Notes under the pieces: model-generated
Databases searched by the model: none
Told to the model about the DNA's origin: nothing
Seen by the model: only the letters and a program-made list of their open reading frames with translations
Part shown: piece after piece, positions 8,041 to 17,158 of the stretch
Layout: each line of letters begins with the position of its first letter
Position numbering within the stretch: position 1 is the first letter of the stretch
Origin: an uncultured Eubacterium sp.
Lineage (GTDB): Bacteria; Bacillota; Clostridia; Lachnospirales; Lachnospiraceae
DNA: 40,419 nucleotides
Direction of reading: 5' to 3'
Assembly: GCA_934358495.1 (NCBI GenBank)
Contig: CAKRKO010000015.1
Span: 1-40,419, forward strand
Translations under genes and position numbers: made by a program

Positions 8041-9846
8041 ATGAAAGACAGGGAGGATACCTGTCTGCTGTGTGGCAGTCTAATCGGTGGAAAATATCGA
8101 ATCTTACAGGAAATCGGTCACGGTGGAATGAGTCGGGTTTATCTGGCAGTAAATGAAACGGTAAACCGCAAATGGGCTATTAAGGAACTGCGGAATGGCA
8201 CAGAGACAGATATGGAGCTGGCGAAGCGGGGGCTTTTGCGGGAAATAGATATGTTAAAAAAGCTGCGGCATCCGGGTCTGCCGGGGATTTTTGATGTGGT
8301 GGAAGAAAAAGGCCGCTTTTTTCTTGTGATGGATTACATACAAGGGCAGCCTTTAAGTGAGAGGCTGGAGCGGGAAGGCAGGCAGTCCGAAGAACAGGTT
8401 GTTCACTGGGGGATGGAACTTTGTGAAGTGCTTGGATATCTGCATGCACAGTCACCGGCAGTAATTTATCGGGATATGAAACCAGCAAATATCATTGAAA
8501 AAACGGATGGAACACTGGCCTTGATCGATTTCGGAACAGCCAGGGAATTTAAAGGGGGAAACGGAATGGATACAGTGTGTCTAGGAACCGTTGGGTATGC
8601 GGCACCGGAGCAGTTCGGTGGAAGTGGGGAGACGGATGCGCGGTCAGATATTTACAGTCTTGGAGCCACTTTATATCATCTGGCTATCGGGCAGCATCCG
8701 GGAGCCGGAATGGGGCGGCTGCAGAATAGCAGCAGGCGTGGCGGAATAAAAGAAAGGCTGTCACCGGGGCTTGAGCAGATTATCCGGAAGTGTACCAGAA
8801 AAGATCCACGCAGACGCTATCAGAGTTGTGAAGAACTGGCACATGCACTGCAAAAGATTGGAAAGATAAATAGGGAGAGAAGGATAGTTCGTGGGCATTG
8901 GTGTTATCGCCTGGTGCTATGGATAGGTGTCGGGATTTTTTGCGCCGGAACGGCTTTTTATTTAAATGGTGTTGCGAGGGATCAATGGCTATTAAGTGGT
9001 AATGGTGAAAGTGAAAATCTGGCAGGAGATAAAAAGATATTCGGTGTTAAAAAGGTGAGGCCAGAAACTTCGAAACAGGAACTTGTACGTTCTGGGAGAT
9101 ATGAGCAGGAACTTTTACAGGCAGAAACATACGAGGATTATCACTATTTGATTCTGCGATATCCGGAACGAACAGAGGCCTATCTGGCGCTGGTTCACAG
9201 TATGATTTCTGATCTGGTATTGACCAGAGAAGAAGCCGAACAATTAAATCAACTGTGGTTGGAAAAAATAATACCGGAAAAGGAAGCGGAAGAACAGGGT
9301 GAGACAGTTATACAGCGGCTTTCTGATGCAAATCAGGAAGGTTATACACAGGTATGTTATACAGTTGGAACTTCGTTTTTACAGTTTTATGAGGTGAATG
9401 TGGACAAAGATCGTTATGTGAGTGCGAAAAGATGGCTCAAGGGGGCGGAAAATGCATTTCCTGCGGCAAAAAGTTATGGTCGGATTGCAGATTGTCTGGA
9501 GTTGATCAGTCAGTATCAGGGGGCGCGTACTGTGCAGGTCGAAAAACGGTATGAGGAAGAACGTACGTTGTGGGAAAATGTACAGATGTTGCGAAGGGAG
9601 GCATCAGAATTGAAAATGGTGGATGACAGACTGCAGGTGTGGACAGAAATTGATCATTTGATCAACACAAATATGACTGCATTTCTTGAAGCCGCATCTT
9701 CGGAAGAACTCAGACAATTTTTAAGTGGAATATCAGAAGAAATGCAGGGGGAATCACAGATTGAAATACAGCAGACGGTAGTACAGATACAACAACGTAT
9801 AGAGGAAACAATTCAGAAAATTGAGAGTGCAGGAGGAAATGGATGA
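8041..9846 (+). CDS. Transmembrane serine/threonine protein kinase
   Basis: A 601-residue protein: cytoplasmic kinase domain (about 19-275), one membrane helix (about 290-308) and an extracellular part of about 290 residues. Kinase motifs are present: GHGGMSRVY loop (26-34), Lys48 in AIKEL, Tyr-Arg-Asp at 143-145 (the usual His of HRD is Tyr), Asn150, DFG at 163-165, APEQ at 189-191, and Thr178/Thr183 in the activation segment. A short CLLCG motif precedes the domain. The outer part has no PASTA repeats, so this is not the PrkC/Stk1 peptidoglycan sensor; it looks alpha-helical and charged. The stop overlaps the next start by 4 nt, tying it to the Ig-repeat protein. Signal and substrates are unknown. 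Confidence 0.88.
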   Translation: MKDREDTCLLCGSLIGGKYRILQEIGHGGMSRVYLAVNETVNRKWAIKELRNGTETDMELAKRGLLREIDMLKKLRHPGLPGIFDVVEEKGRFFLVMDYIQGQPLSERLEREGRQSEEQVVHWGMELCEVLGYLHAQSPAVIYRDMKPANIIEKTDGTLALIDFGTAREFKGGNGMDTVCLGTVGYAAPEQFGGSGETDARSDIYSLGATLYHLAIGQHPGAGMGRLQNSSRRGGIKERLSPGLEQIIRKCTRKDPRRRYQSCEELAHALQKIGKINRERRIVRGHWCYRLVLWIGVGIFCAGTAFYLNGVARDQWLLSGNGESENLAGDKKIFGVKKVRPETSKQELVRSGRYEQELLQAETYEDYHYLILRYPERTEAYLALVHSMISDLVLTREEAEQLNQLWLEKIIPEKEAEEQGETVIQRLSDANQEGYTQVCYTVGTSFLQFYEVNVDKDRYVSAKRWLKGAENAFPAAKSYGRIADCLELISQYQGARTVQVEKRYEEERTLWENVQMLRREASELKMVDDRLQVWTEIDHLINTNMTAFLEAASSEELRQFLSGISEEMQGESQIEIQQTVVQIQQRIEETIQKIESAGGNG

Positions 9847-12677
9847 GAAAAGTATTGGGAATGTTATGTGCGTGTTTGCTGCTTGTTAGCAGCGTGGGAA
9901 CTGGGATACAGGTACAGGCAGAGAACGGAGCAAATAGAGTGGTCAAGAATGAAAAAGACGAAATGAAACCAGAAAATCTGTTTGCCTATGAGGCATTCGA
10001 TGGAAGTAAGCAGGTTTCCGTGGTAAAAGCAGACACTGAAACAGGCTGGACGAGGGAAAATGTACTGAAAGATGAAATTGATGAGACAAGCAGATTAATT
10101 TATAACGGACCGGTGAGTGTGCGGGTAGAACTGCCGGAGAAGAAAGCAACTGTCGGAGATACGGATGGAAAAGATAGTACAGATGATGAAGACGTCAAAG
10201 ATAGTGTAGATGATAAAAACAATATTGAAGATAAGAACGATAACGATAATGAGCGTAAAGTTGTAGAGAAAAATGCAGGTAAGAAATTTAAGAAAAAGAA
10301 AACGGTCGTGAAAGCGGTAAAAGAAGATGAATCAGAGGAAAAAGAGGACGGTACAGAAAAAAATGAGGAAGAAACGAAAGGAAATGAAGGAAATGGGGAC
10401 AAAAATGAGAAGAAAGACGATTATAAGAACTTTGTAGTAAGCATTTTTCATAATGGAACAGAAATCTGGCATGCAGCGATAGAAAAAGAAGAAACACTTG
10501 ATTTTATCTGCAGGATTTCTGAATGGAAATGGCAGAAAGAGTCACAGGCCTATGTACTTCAGGTATTCTGTTTTGCGGAAGGTGATTATCAGATTCTGGT
10601 AGAGGAAAAGATGAACCCTGACGTAAAAGGTGACGAAGAGATAAAATCAGATGAAAAAGATGAAGATAAGGCAGATACAGATAAAAGGGATAGGAAGAAT
10701 GATGAATCAGATAGTGAAGTAGTGAAATTAATAGAAAAATCTGCGACAGTGACGGTTGACCGTACACCACCAGAGGCCTATCTGTCATGGAGAAAGAAAG
10801 AGACAACAGCAGGGAATGTGCAGGCAGATGGAACGCAGTTGGTGGAACTTTCTGTTTTGGATGCAAATTTTCGACCATCTGAGGTTGAATGGAAAGTTTT
10901 GGTAAAGAAAAACAAGACGGAACGTCAGAAGCATGAGAATCGTTGGACAGACGAATCAACTTCTTCATTGAAAAAATGGAGTGATTGGAGGCGTGACAAG
11001 GAAGAAAAGAACTTGTGGCATGCAACGGTGCCTTTGCATGCGGACGGACAATATCAGATGGAATTAAAATATACTGATCTGGCAGGGCATAGTTTACAAA
11101 AGAACTGTATGGGAACACTAGTGATCGATACCGTCAGTCCGCTGCTGACGGTTGATTATCCGACACCAGTACAGAAACAGAATGGAAAATTGTATTATGC
11201 AGAAAAGATAGATTTTGTATTGAATGTAACGGAGGAAAACTTTAGACCAGAAGACTTTGTTCTTTCTTTGATCAAGAATGAAGCCGTAGAAGATGTGCAG
11301 ACAGAGTGGAAGGCGATTGGAACCACACAGTATCAGACAACCGTGTCATTGGGGAAAGACGGTGAGTATGAAATCAAGGCAGCTTATATTGATTCTTATG
11401 GAAATGAAATGGAACCATATCAGTCAGAAAAGATTGTTGTTGATCAGATGGCACCGGAAATAAAAGTGCTTGGAATATATGCGGATACTGCGGAGAAAAC
11501 TGCCATTTCGGATGCAGTTCTTCAGATTCAGGATAAAGGAAACAATCTGAACACTGAATCAATACAGCCAATGTTGAAACGGGTAGTGACTGGAGTGGAT
11601 GGAACCTATCTGACAGAGGAGGTGTTACTTCCGGAACCAGTGAAAAACCAGAATACAGGAGTTTGTAGTTATCGTATACCAGAACTGACCGAAGATGGAA
11701 TATATACATTGACTTGCCAGGCAGAAGATTATTCCGGAAACAAAATCCATGAGATAAAAACGGAGGATGGAATTGCACATCAGCAAGTGAAATTCTCTAT
11801 TAACCATGGTGGATCAGTCTTTGAGGTGGATGATTCAGTCATAGAACTGACGGAACGATATTATATTTATGGAGTGGAATCGGATGTGGAAATCCGGGAG
11901 ATAAACACAGACTTGATTGAGGATTACAAAGTGCGTTTAAATGGAACTGTGCTGCAGGAAGGAAGAGATTTTACTACGGATGCAGTGACAGGGGAGAATT
12001 CCTGGAGTGTGCGTCGTTATGTGGTGAAAAAAGATGTTTTTGCCAAAGAAGGAGAATATCATCTGGTGGTGGAATCCGAGGATAAGACTGGAACAAAGGC
12101 ATATAGTGATGTGAAAAAGATGCAGTTGTCATGGGTGGTGGATCAGTCGGCACCATCGGTTTTGCTGTTTGGACTGGAAGCAGATCATGTTTATGAGACG
12201 GAAGAACAGCCGGTGACAGCCATACCGTCAGATGAAGGCGGAAAATTAAAGACTTTTCAGGTATCTGTGACGGATGATCTGGGAGAAAACAGGAAAATGC
12301 TGGTAAACATGAGCGGGGAGAAACTGGAGCAGTACTTAAAAGAACATGATGGACAGGTGCAGTTTACCATTTCTGAGGGCGTAGAACAGCAGATAGAAAT
12401 TTTTTGCGCAGATCAGGCATGGAAGAAAGATGGTAGCACAAATGAGTATCACGAAGTGATCCAAGGCGTGTTTGTGGCGAAAAATCAAAGAAGCCTTCGC
12501 AGAATGAAACGGGATCTGGAGAAACGGTTAAAAGAAAAAACGGAGCAATCGGAATCAGGGATGAATACTGAAGTGCAACAGCGAATGCCTGTAACAACAA
12601 TCGTTGTGATAGCAGCAATAGTTGGGGCTGTATGTTGTGCGGCAGTGACCGGAGGGAGAAGAAAGAAAAAACGATAA
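9843..12677 (+). CDS. Large membrane-anchored protein with Ig-like repeats
   Basis: A 944-residue protein I cannot assign to a named family. It has a signal peptide (cut near VQA-ENG, residue 26), a mostly beta outer region, and a C-terminal membrane helix (about 918-937) ending in RRKKKR, so it should be anchored with nearly all its mass outside. Five repeats share an Asp/Glu-Gly-x-Tyr strand (near residues 246, 400, 507, 618 and 736), mostly followed by an Asp-x-x-Gly turn and then a strand such as VVDQ-(S/M)-AP, typical of bacterial Ig-like domains. Two Lys/Asp/Glu-rich insertions interrupt the N-terminal part (about 103-195 and 256-292). No LPXTG motif is seen. It begins inside the kinase stop codon, with GGAGG just upstream, so it is probably the partner, sensor or target of that kinase. 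Confidence 0.8.
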   Translation: MRKVLGMLCACLLLVSSVGTGIQVQAENGANRVVKNEKDEMKPENLFAYEAFDGSKQVSVVKADTETGWTRENVLKDEIDETSRLIYNGPVSVRVELPEKKATVGDTDGKDSTDDEDVKDSVDDKNNIEDKNDNDNERKVVEKNAGKKFKKKKTVVKAVKEDESEEKEDGTEKNEEETKGNEGNGDKNEKKDDYKNFVVSIFHNGTEIWHAAIEKEETLDFICRISEWKWQKESQAYVLQVFCFAEGDYQILVEEKMNPDVKGDEEIKSDEKDEDKADTDKRDRKNDESDSEVVKLIEKSATVTVDRTPPEAYLSWRKKETTAGNVQADGTQLVELSVLDANFRPSEVEWKVLVKKNKTERQKHENRWTDESTSSLKKWSDWRRDKEEKNLWHATVPLHADGQYQMELKYTDLAGHSLQKNCMGTLVIDTVSPLLTVDYPTPVQKQNGKLYYAEKIDFVLNVTEENFRPEDFVLSLIKNEAVEDVQTEWKAIGTTQYQTTVSLGKDGEYEIKAAYIDSYGNEMEPYQSEKIVVDQMAPEIKVLGIYADTAEKTAISDAVLQIQDKGNNLNTESIQPMLKRVVTGVDGTYLTEEVLLPEPVKNQNTGVCSYRIPELTEDGIYTLTCQAEDYSGNKIHEIKTEDGIAHQQVKFSINHGGSVFEVDDSVIELTERYYIYGVESDVEIREINTDLIEDYKVRLNGTVLQEGRDFTTDAVTGENSWSVRRYVVKKDVFAKEGEYHLVVESEDKTGTKAYSDVKKMQLSWVVDQSAPSVLLFGLEADHVYETEEQPVTAIPSDEGGKLKTFQVSVTDDLGENRKMLVNMSGEKLEQYLKEHDGQVQFTISEGVEQQIEIFCADQAWKKDGSTNEYHEVIQGVFVAKNQRSLRRMKRDLEKRLKEKTEQSESGMNTEVQQRMPVTTIVVIAAIVGAVCCAAVTGGRRKKKR

Positions 12678-12696
12678 AGAAAAAACGGACACATAA

Positions 12697-12732
12697 TTGA
12701 CACATTTTTTCCTAATATTTAACACATTTTCC
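12697..12732 (+). promoter_or_regulatory. Direct repeats ahead of the ABC exporter
   Basis: TTGACACATTTTTTCC (12697-12712) and TTAACACATTTTCC (12719-12732) repeat at a 22-nt interval, two helical turns, and are followed by TATAAG at 12734. This looks like an operator for a dimeric activator next to a promoter, but the exact -35/-10 pair is not clear. Confidence 0.4.
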
Positions 12733-12779
12733 GTATAAGATACAGAATAGCAATTTTAGAAAACGGAGGAGATCGTGTT

Positions 12780-13886
12780 TTGATAGAAATCAGTCATCTT
12801 ACAAAAAAATACGGCACAAATGTGGCGGTCAATGATCTGAATCTGACACTGGAACCGGGAAACATTTATGGATTCCTGGGCCCAAATGGTGCAGGAAAAT
12901 CAACGACAATGAATATTATTACCGGTTATATCGGTGCGACATCCGGAGAAGTAAAAATCAATGGATATGACATTAATAAGAATCCGGAGGAAGCAAAAAA
13001 ATGTATCGGCTATCTGCCGGAAATCCCGCCGGTGTATGGTGATATGAAAGTATTGGAATATCTGAAATTTGTGGCAGAACTGAAAAAATTGGATCCGCAT
13101 ACACGAAATGCAGATATTAAGCAGGTGATGGATCTGACAAAGCTTCATGAAATGAAAGATCGTCTGATCCGAAACCTGTCAAAAGGATACCGACAGCGTG
13201 TAGGACTTGCACAGGCGTTGATGGGAATGCCGGAAATTATTATTCTTGATGAGCCGACGGTAGGACTGGATCCGAAACAGATTATTGAAATTCGTGATCT
13301 GATCCGCTCTTTGAAGGAAAATCATACAGTAATTTTGAGTTCCCACATTTTACAGGAAATCAGTGCCGTGTGTGATCATGTGTTTATTATTTCCAGGGGA
13401 AATCTGGTGGCCAGTGATTCTATGGAACATCTGGAGAGCCGTATGAGTGGTGCGCAGCAACTGGATGTTGTCGTACAGGGAACTTTGGAACAGACTGCCG
13501 GTCTGAAACAGGTTGATGGCGTCAAAGAATGTAAAATCGTGCGGGAAGTGCTTTTACATGATCCGGATGTAGAAGAAACGGAAGGCATTGTTTTGGAAGA
13601 AAAGACTGCAGAAGGTGCATCAGTACTTGAAGCGGAAAAGAAAAACAAAGAATTCGTGAAAACTGAGTTATCTGTGCAGAAAAAAGATGCAATGGAAGCA
13701 GCAGAATTTGAGGAGAAGGAACTCCACCTGTCTGTTATTGCGCAGGAGGGATGCGATATCCGTGCATCCGTATTCTATTATTGTGCGGATAGCAATCTTG
13801 TTTTGCTGGAAATGAAGACAAATACAAAGACTCTGGAGGATGTATTCCTTGAGTTGACCAGATCTGAGGAGGTGCATAAGGCATGA
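12780..13886 (+). CDS. ABC transporter ATP-binding protein (GldA-like)
   Basis: A 368-residue ATPase of a GldA/ABC-2-type exporter. Walker A GPNGAGKST, signature LSKGYRQRVG, Walker B IIILDEPT and the switch histidine in SSH are all intact. The start is TTG at 12780, with GGAGGA at 12765-12770; the GTG at 12775 hits a stop. Past residue 230 the protein carries an extension with a strongly acidic stretch (about 255-315) before a final beta-rich segment; ordinary GldA-like ATPases are nearer 300 residues. It overlaps the permease gene by 4 nt. The substrate is unknown; in gliding Bacteroidetes GldA works with GldF and GldG, but here the link to motility is only by name. Confidence 0.9.
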   Translation: MIEISHLTKKYGTNVAVNDLNLTLEPGNIYGFLGPNGAGKSTTMNIITGYIGATSGEVKINGYDINKNPEEAKKCIGYLPEIPPVYGDMKVLEYLKFVAELKKLDPHTRNADIKQVMDLTKLHEMKDRLIRNLSKGYRQRVGLAQALMGMPEIIILDEPTVGLDPKQIIEIRDLIRSLKENHTVILSSHILQEISAVCDHVFIISRGNLVASDSMEHLESRMSGAQQLDVVVQGTLEQTAGLKQVDGVKECKIVREVLLHDPDVEETEGIVLEEKTAEGASVLEAEKKNKEFVKTELSVQKKDAMEAAEFEEKELHLSVIAQEGCDIRASVFYYCADSNLVLLEMKTNTKTLEDVFLELTRSEEVHKA

Positions 13887-15985
13887 TGGCAGTATTAAAA
13901 AGAGAGCTGAAGGCATATTTTACCTCTGTGATTGGATGGATTTTCCTTGCAGCATTTTTCTTTGTATTTAATTTATATTTTGTGGCTAATAACATGATTT
14001 ATGGTACACCATACCTGTCCTATTCTTTGAATAATGTGGCATTTGTACTGATGATCATTATTCCAATTCTGGCTATGCGAAGTATGGCAGATGACAGGAG
14101 AACAAAAACAGATCAGTTATTGTATACCTCACCGGTTTCTATACCAAAGGTAATTATTGGAAAATTTTTCGCATTGGTGATTGTGTTTTCTATTGTTGCC
14201 GGTGCAATATGTCTGTGCCCGGTAATCCTGTCCAGATTTGGCAGTGTTCCAATTGCGGAAAGTTATGCGGCAATCCTTGGATTATGGTTATATGGATGCC
14301 TGTCTATTTCTATTTGTGTTTTTGTGTCCGCTCTGACAGAAAGCCAGGTAATCGCTGCAGTATTATCCTTTGCAGTATTATTTATTGGATATATGATGGA
14401 GGGAATCACAAGCATTATTTCTTCGAGTGGGAATGCATTGACCAAGATTTTAAATTGTCTGTCTACGTCCACTGCACTGAATAATTTCAGCAATGGAATG
14501 CTGGATGTGACCGGAATTATTTATTATGTCAGTGGAACGGTATTGTTCTTGTTCCTGACCTGTCAGGTAGTGCAGAAGCATCGCTGGACAGTAAGTTCCA
14601 AAAAAATCAGACGAGGTGTGTTCAACTCCAGTTTTGTTGTGATCGGAATTGCGATTGCTGTTGCAGTAAATGTGTTTGCAAATCAGCTTCCGGAAAAAGT
14701 GAAAAACGTAGATTTAACCACACAGAATTTGTATACACTGACAGATGACAGTGTAAATCTGGTGAAAAAATTAAAACAGGATGTAACGTTATATGTACTG
14801 TCCAGCGAAAAGAGTGCGGACGATACCGTAGTACATACACTGGAAAATTATACGGATGAATCTTCACATATCAAAGTTGAATACGTGGATCCGGCTGTTT
14901 CACCGAATTTTTATGCAAGCTATACAGATACGGCACCGTCAGACGGAAGTATTATTGTTGTGAGCGGAGATACCTCTAAAGTAGTAGATGCAAATGACCT
15001 GTATGATTATTCCGTAGATTATTCAACTTATACACAAACAAAATCTGCATATGATGGAGAAGGTCAGCTGACCAGTGCTATCAGTTATGTAACCAGTGAG
15101 GATAAGCCAAAGGTATATGAAATCACCGGTCACGGAGAGACTTCTCTGGATGATAGTTTTAAGTCTGCACTGGAGAAAATGAATATTTCTGTAGAAGAAA
15201 TCACACTTCTGCAGAAAGATGCGATTCCGGATGATGCAGCTGCGATCATTATTAACGGACCAACTTCTGATTTTTCAGCAGATGATGCAACAAAGGTAAG
15301 TAATTATCTGGCAGGCGGCGGAAAGGCAGTGATTACCACTTCTTACAGTAAGACAGCTGAGACACCGAATTTTGACAGTATCCTTGCAACTTATGATGTT
15401 AATGTAACAAATGGTCTGGTTATGGATTCTGATTCTACACATTATTATCAGTATCCATTCTATCTGCTTCCAAATGTTGCAAGCGCTACGCAGACTTCAA
15501 AAGTGGAAAAATATGTATTTATGCCGTATGCACAGCCTATAAGCAATTCCGGTGCGCATCCGGATACAATTACATGGACAGATCTTCTGACAACTTCTGA
15601 TAGTGCTTACGTAAAGACCGATATTGCAAATATCAAAACTTTTGAGAAAGAAGATGGAGATCAGACTGGAAGCTTTAGCATTGCAGCAAATATTACGGAC
15701 AGTGAGACAGGAGCGGATATTACAATCCTCGGTTCTTCTCTGGCCTTTACAAATGATGCAGATTCCATGGTATCCGGACAGAATCTGGCACTGTTTAAAG
15801 GAATTACAAGCAGCTTTGCGGGAAGTGATTCTGCGGTATCCATTGATGCAAAACAGTATACATATTCCACGCTGTCTGTAAATCAGTCTATTGCGATCAT
15901 GAGTGAGACACTGCTTGTCATGGTTCTTCCGGTGGCTCTGATCGTGATCGGTATTGTGATCTGGTATCGCAGACGCCGGGCATAG
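13883..15985 (+). CDS. ABC-2 permease fused to a GldG-like domain
   Basis: A 700-residue fusion. Residues 1 to about 235 form an ABC-2 permease with about six membrane segments (opening LKRELKAYFTSVIGWIF). After a further membrane helix near 250 comes an extracytoplasmic GldG/IFT52-like domain (about 270-660, including YEITGHGE and IIINGPTSDFS), and the protein ends with another helix and RRRRA. In Bacteroidetes GldF and GldG are separate genes, so this is the single-chain form common in gut Firmicutes. Two ATG codons (13883 and 13886) are possible starts; the first overlaps the ATPase stop. Exported substrate unknown. Confidence 0.87.
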   Translation: MMAVLKRELKAYFTSVIGWIFLAAFFFVFNLYFVANNMIYGTPYLSYSLNNVAFVLMIIIPILAMRSMADDRRTKTDQLLYTSPVSIPKVIIGKFFALVIVFSIVAGAICLCPVILSRFGSVPIAESYAAILGLWLYGCLSISICVFVSALTESQVIAAVLSFAVLFIGYMMEGITSIISSSGNALTKILNCLSTSTALNNFSNGMLDVTGIIYYVSGTVLFLFLTCQVVQKHRWTVSSKKIRRGVFNSSFVVIGIAIAVAVNVFANQLPEKVKNVDLTTQNLYTLTDDSVNLVKKLKQDVTLYVLSSEKSADDTVVHTLENYTDESSHIKVEYVDPAVSPNFYASYTDTAPSDGSIIVVSGDTSKVVDANDLYDYSVDYSTYTQTKSAYDGEGQLTSAISYVTSEDKPKVYEITGHGETSLDDSFKSALEKMNISVEEITLLQKDAIPDDAAAIIINGPTSDFSADDATKVSNYLAGGGKAVITTSYSKTAETPNFDSILATYDVNVTNGLVMDSDSTHYYQYPFYLLPNVASATQTSKVEKYVFMPYAQPISNSGAHPDTITWTDLLTTSDSAYVKTDIANIKTFEKEDGDQTGSFSIAANITDSETGADITILGSSLAFTNDADSMVSGQNLALFKGITSSFAGSDSAVSIDAKQYTYSTLSVNQSIAIMSETLLVMVLPVALIVIGIVIWYRRRRA

Positions 15986-16127
15986 TAAAAGTTCTGGGAG
16001 AGGTACGCAATTTGACAAATTAAGCAAGCTGTGTGAATGGATTGCGATTATCTGTTTATCTTAAATAGATTAGTTTGCCGGAATAAAATTGTGTACAACT
16101 TCTCCTTTGCTGGAAAGGAATTAGTGT

Positions 16128-16745
16128 ATGAGAAAAAAACAATGGATTATTTTAGTGATTGCATTGGTGGCAATTGTAGCTGCGTCTGCTGGAATGAAAG
16201 GGTACCAGAAAAAACAGGATCAGAAAGCCGCGGAGCAGAAAGAAAACGAGAAAGTTTATGCACTGCAGTTTGCATCGGATGATGTGACAGGAATCTCTTA
16301 TGAATATGATGGAACGGTTCTGAAGTTTACAAAAGAGGGGGATGACTGGAGGTGCAGTATAGATGAAACCGCAGAGATTGATGCGGATAAAATGAAAACG
16401 ATGCTGTCCTCTCTTGGCAGCATGACCGCGGACAGTACCGTGGAAAGCCCGGAGGATGTATCAGAATATGGCATTGATCAGCCGACACAGCAGGTAACAC
16501 TGAACTTCTCAGATGGCAGTGAAAAAACGGTGACATTTGGAAGTACAAATGAAATTGTTGGAGGCACTTATGTGCAGGTTAGTGATGATGAGAACGTATA
16601 TCTGGTTGCCAGCAGTTACGTAAATACAACACTGAATAAAGGCGTTGATGATCTCAAAGTCGACGATACAGATGACACCGACGATACGTCTTCCTCATCT
16701 TCCGAAACAGATACGTCTTCTGATACTTCGACTACAACGAAATAA
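16128..16745 (+). CDS. DUF4340 domain protein, short form
   Basis: A 205-residue protein with an N-terminal membrane anchor (about 5-22) and an extracytoplasmic beta-rich domain. The part reading SPEDVSEYGIDQPTQQVTLNFSDGSEKTVTFG is the typical DUF4340 core. It ends in a low-complexity Asp/Thr/Ser tail (from about residue 172). DUF4340 proteins usually follow GldF/GldG genes, as here, and are thought to be an accessory part of the exporter; no activity is established. At about 205 residues it is shorter than many family members, which often carry two copies of the core. The gap of 142 nt to the permease holds no obvious gene. Confidence 0.82.
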   Translation: MRKKQWIILVIALVAIVAASAGMKGYQKKQDQKAAEQKENEKVYALQFASDDVTGISYEYDGTVLKFTKEGDDWRCSIDETAEIDADKMKTMLSSLGSMTADSTVESPEDVSEYGIDQPTQQVTLNFSDGSEKTVTFGSTNEIVGGTYVQVSDDENVYLVASSYVNTTLNKGVDDLKVDDTDDTDDTSSSSSETDTSSDTSTTTK

Positions 16746-16773
16746 TGAAGTGATTTAAAAACGTTAGGTTATG

Positions 16774-16842
16774 AAAAGGACTCAGCTATTCTGTATTGCC
16801 CGCTAACAATCGCTGGTCAAGAAAAAATAGCCAGAGTCCTTT
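16774..16842. terminator. Bidirectional terminator between convergent genes
   Basis: AAAGGACTC (16775-16783) plus GCTATT (16785-16790) pair with AATAGC (16826-16831) plus GAGTCCTTT (16834-16842), around a long loop of about 35 nt. T-rich sequence follows on both strands, and the flanking genes converge here. Confidence 0.7.
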
Positions 16843-16868
16843 GATTTCGTTTTGTATAACATTAAATT

Positions 16869-17096
16869 TTAGCCATCCTTTTCGGGCGTATCATCATTCT
16901 GTTTCCCTTTCATCATTCGGTAGATGAAGGAATACGCCCAGAGCAGTACCGGCAATACAATCGTTGCATACACGGCAGCCTTTAACAGGCTGATCGCTTC
17001 CGCACTGCCAATCAGCGCCAGCACAAGTGTAGACACATATAATCCGATTAGTGCGACAACACCGATGAGCGCAGTAATCTGTTTTAATTTTTTCAT
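16869..17096 (-). CDS. Small two-helix membrane protein
   Basis: A 75-residue hypothetical protein with two hydrophobic segments (about 8-32 and 38-60) and a short charged C-terminal tail (KGKQNDDTPEKDG). GGAG lies about 11 nt before the start on the minus strand. It follows the AraC-type regulator on the same strand after 62 nt and ends at the bidirectional terminator. No function is known. The charge pattern (Lys-rich start, Arg/Lys after helix two) suggests both ends face the cytoplasm. It is accepted as real because of its composition, ribosome binding site and position. Confidence 0.65.
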   Translation of the reverse strand: MKKLKQITALIGVVALIGLYVSTLVLALIGSAEAISLLKAAVYATIVLPVLLWAYSFIYRMMKGKQNDDTPEKDG

Positions 17097-17158
17097 ATAA
17101 ATAAAATCTCCATTTCTATTTTATACATGTTAGTAATCTCTGAAAGCCTTTCTTTATT

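Noticed and set aside
8041..9846. Identity as PrkC/Stk1
   Set aside because: The outer part lacks PASTA repeats and no PrpC-type phosphatase gene is adjacent.
10504..11118. A 204-codon minus-strand frame opposite the Ig-repeat gene
   Set aside because: Antisense shadow, rich in Ser/Leu/His as expected from the complement of an acidic, lysine-rich gene.
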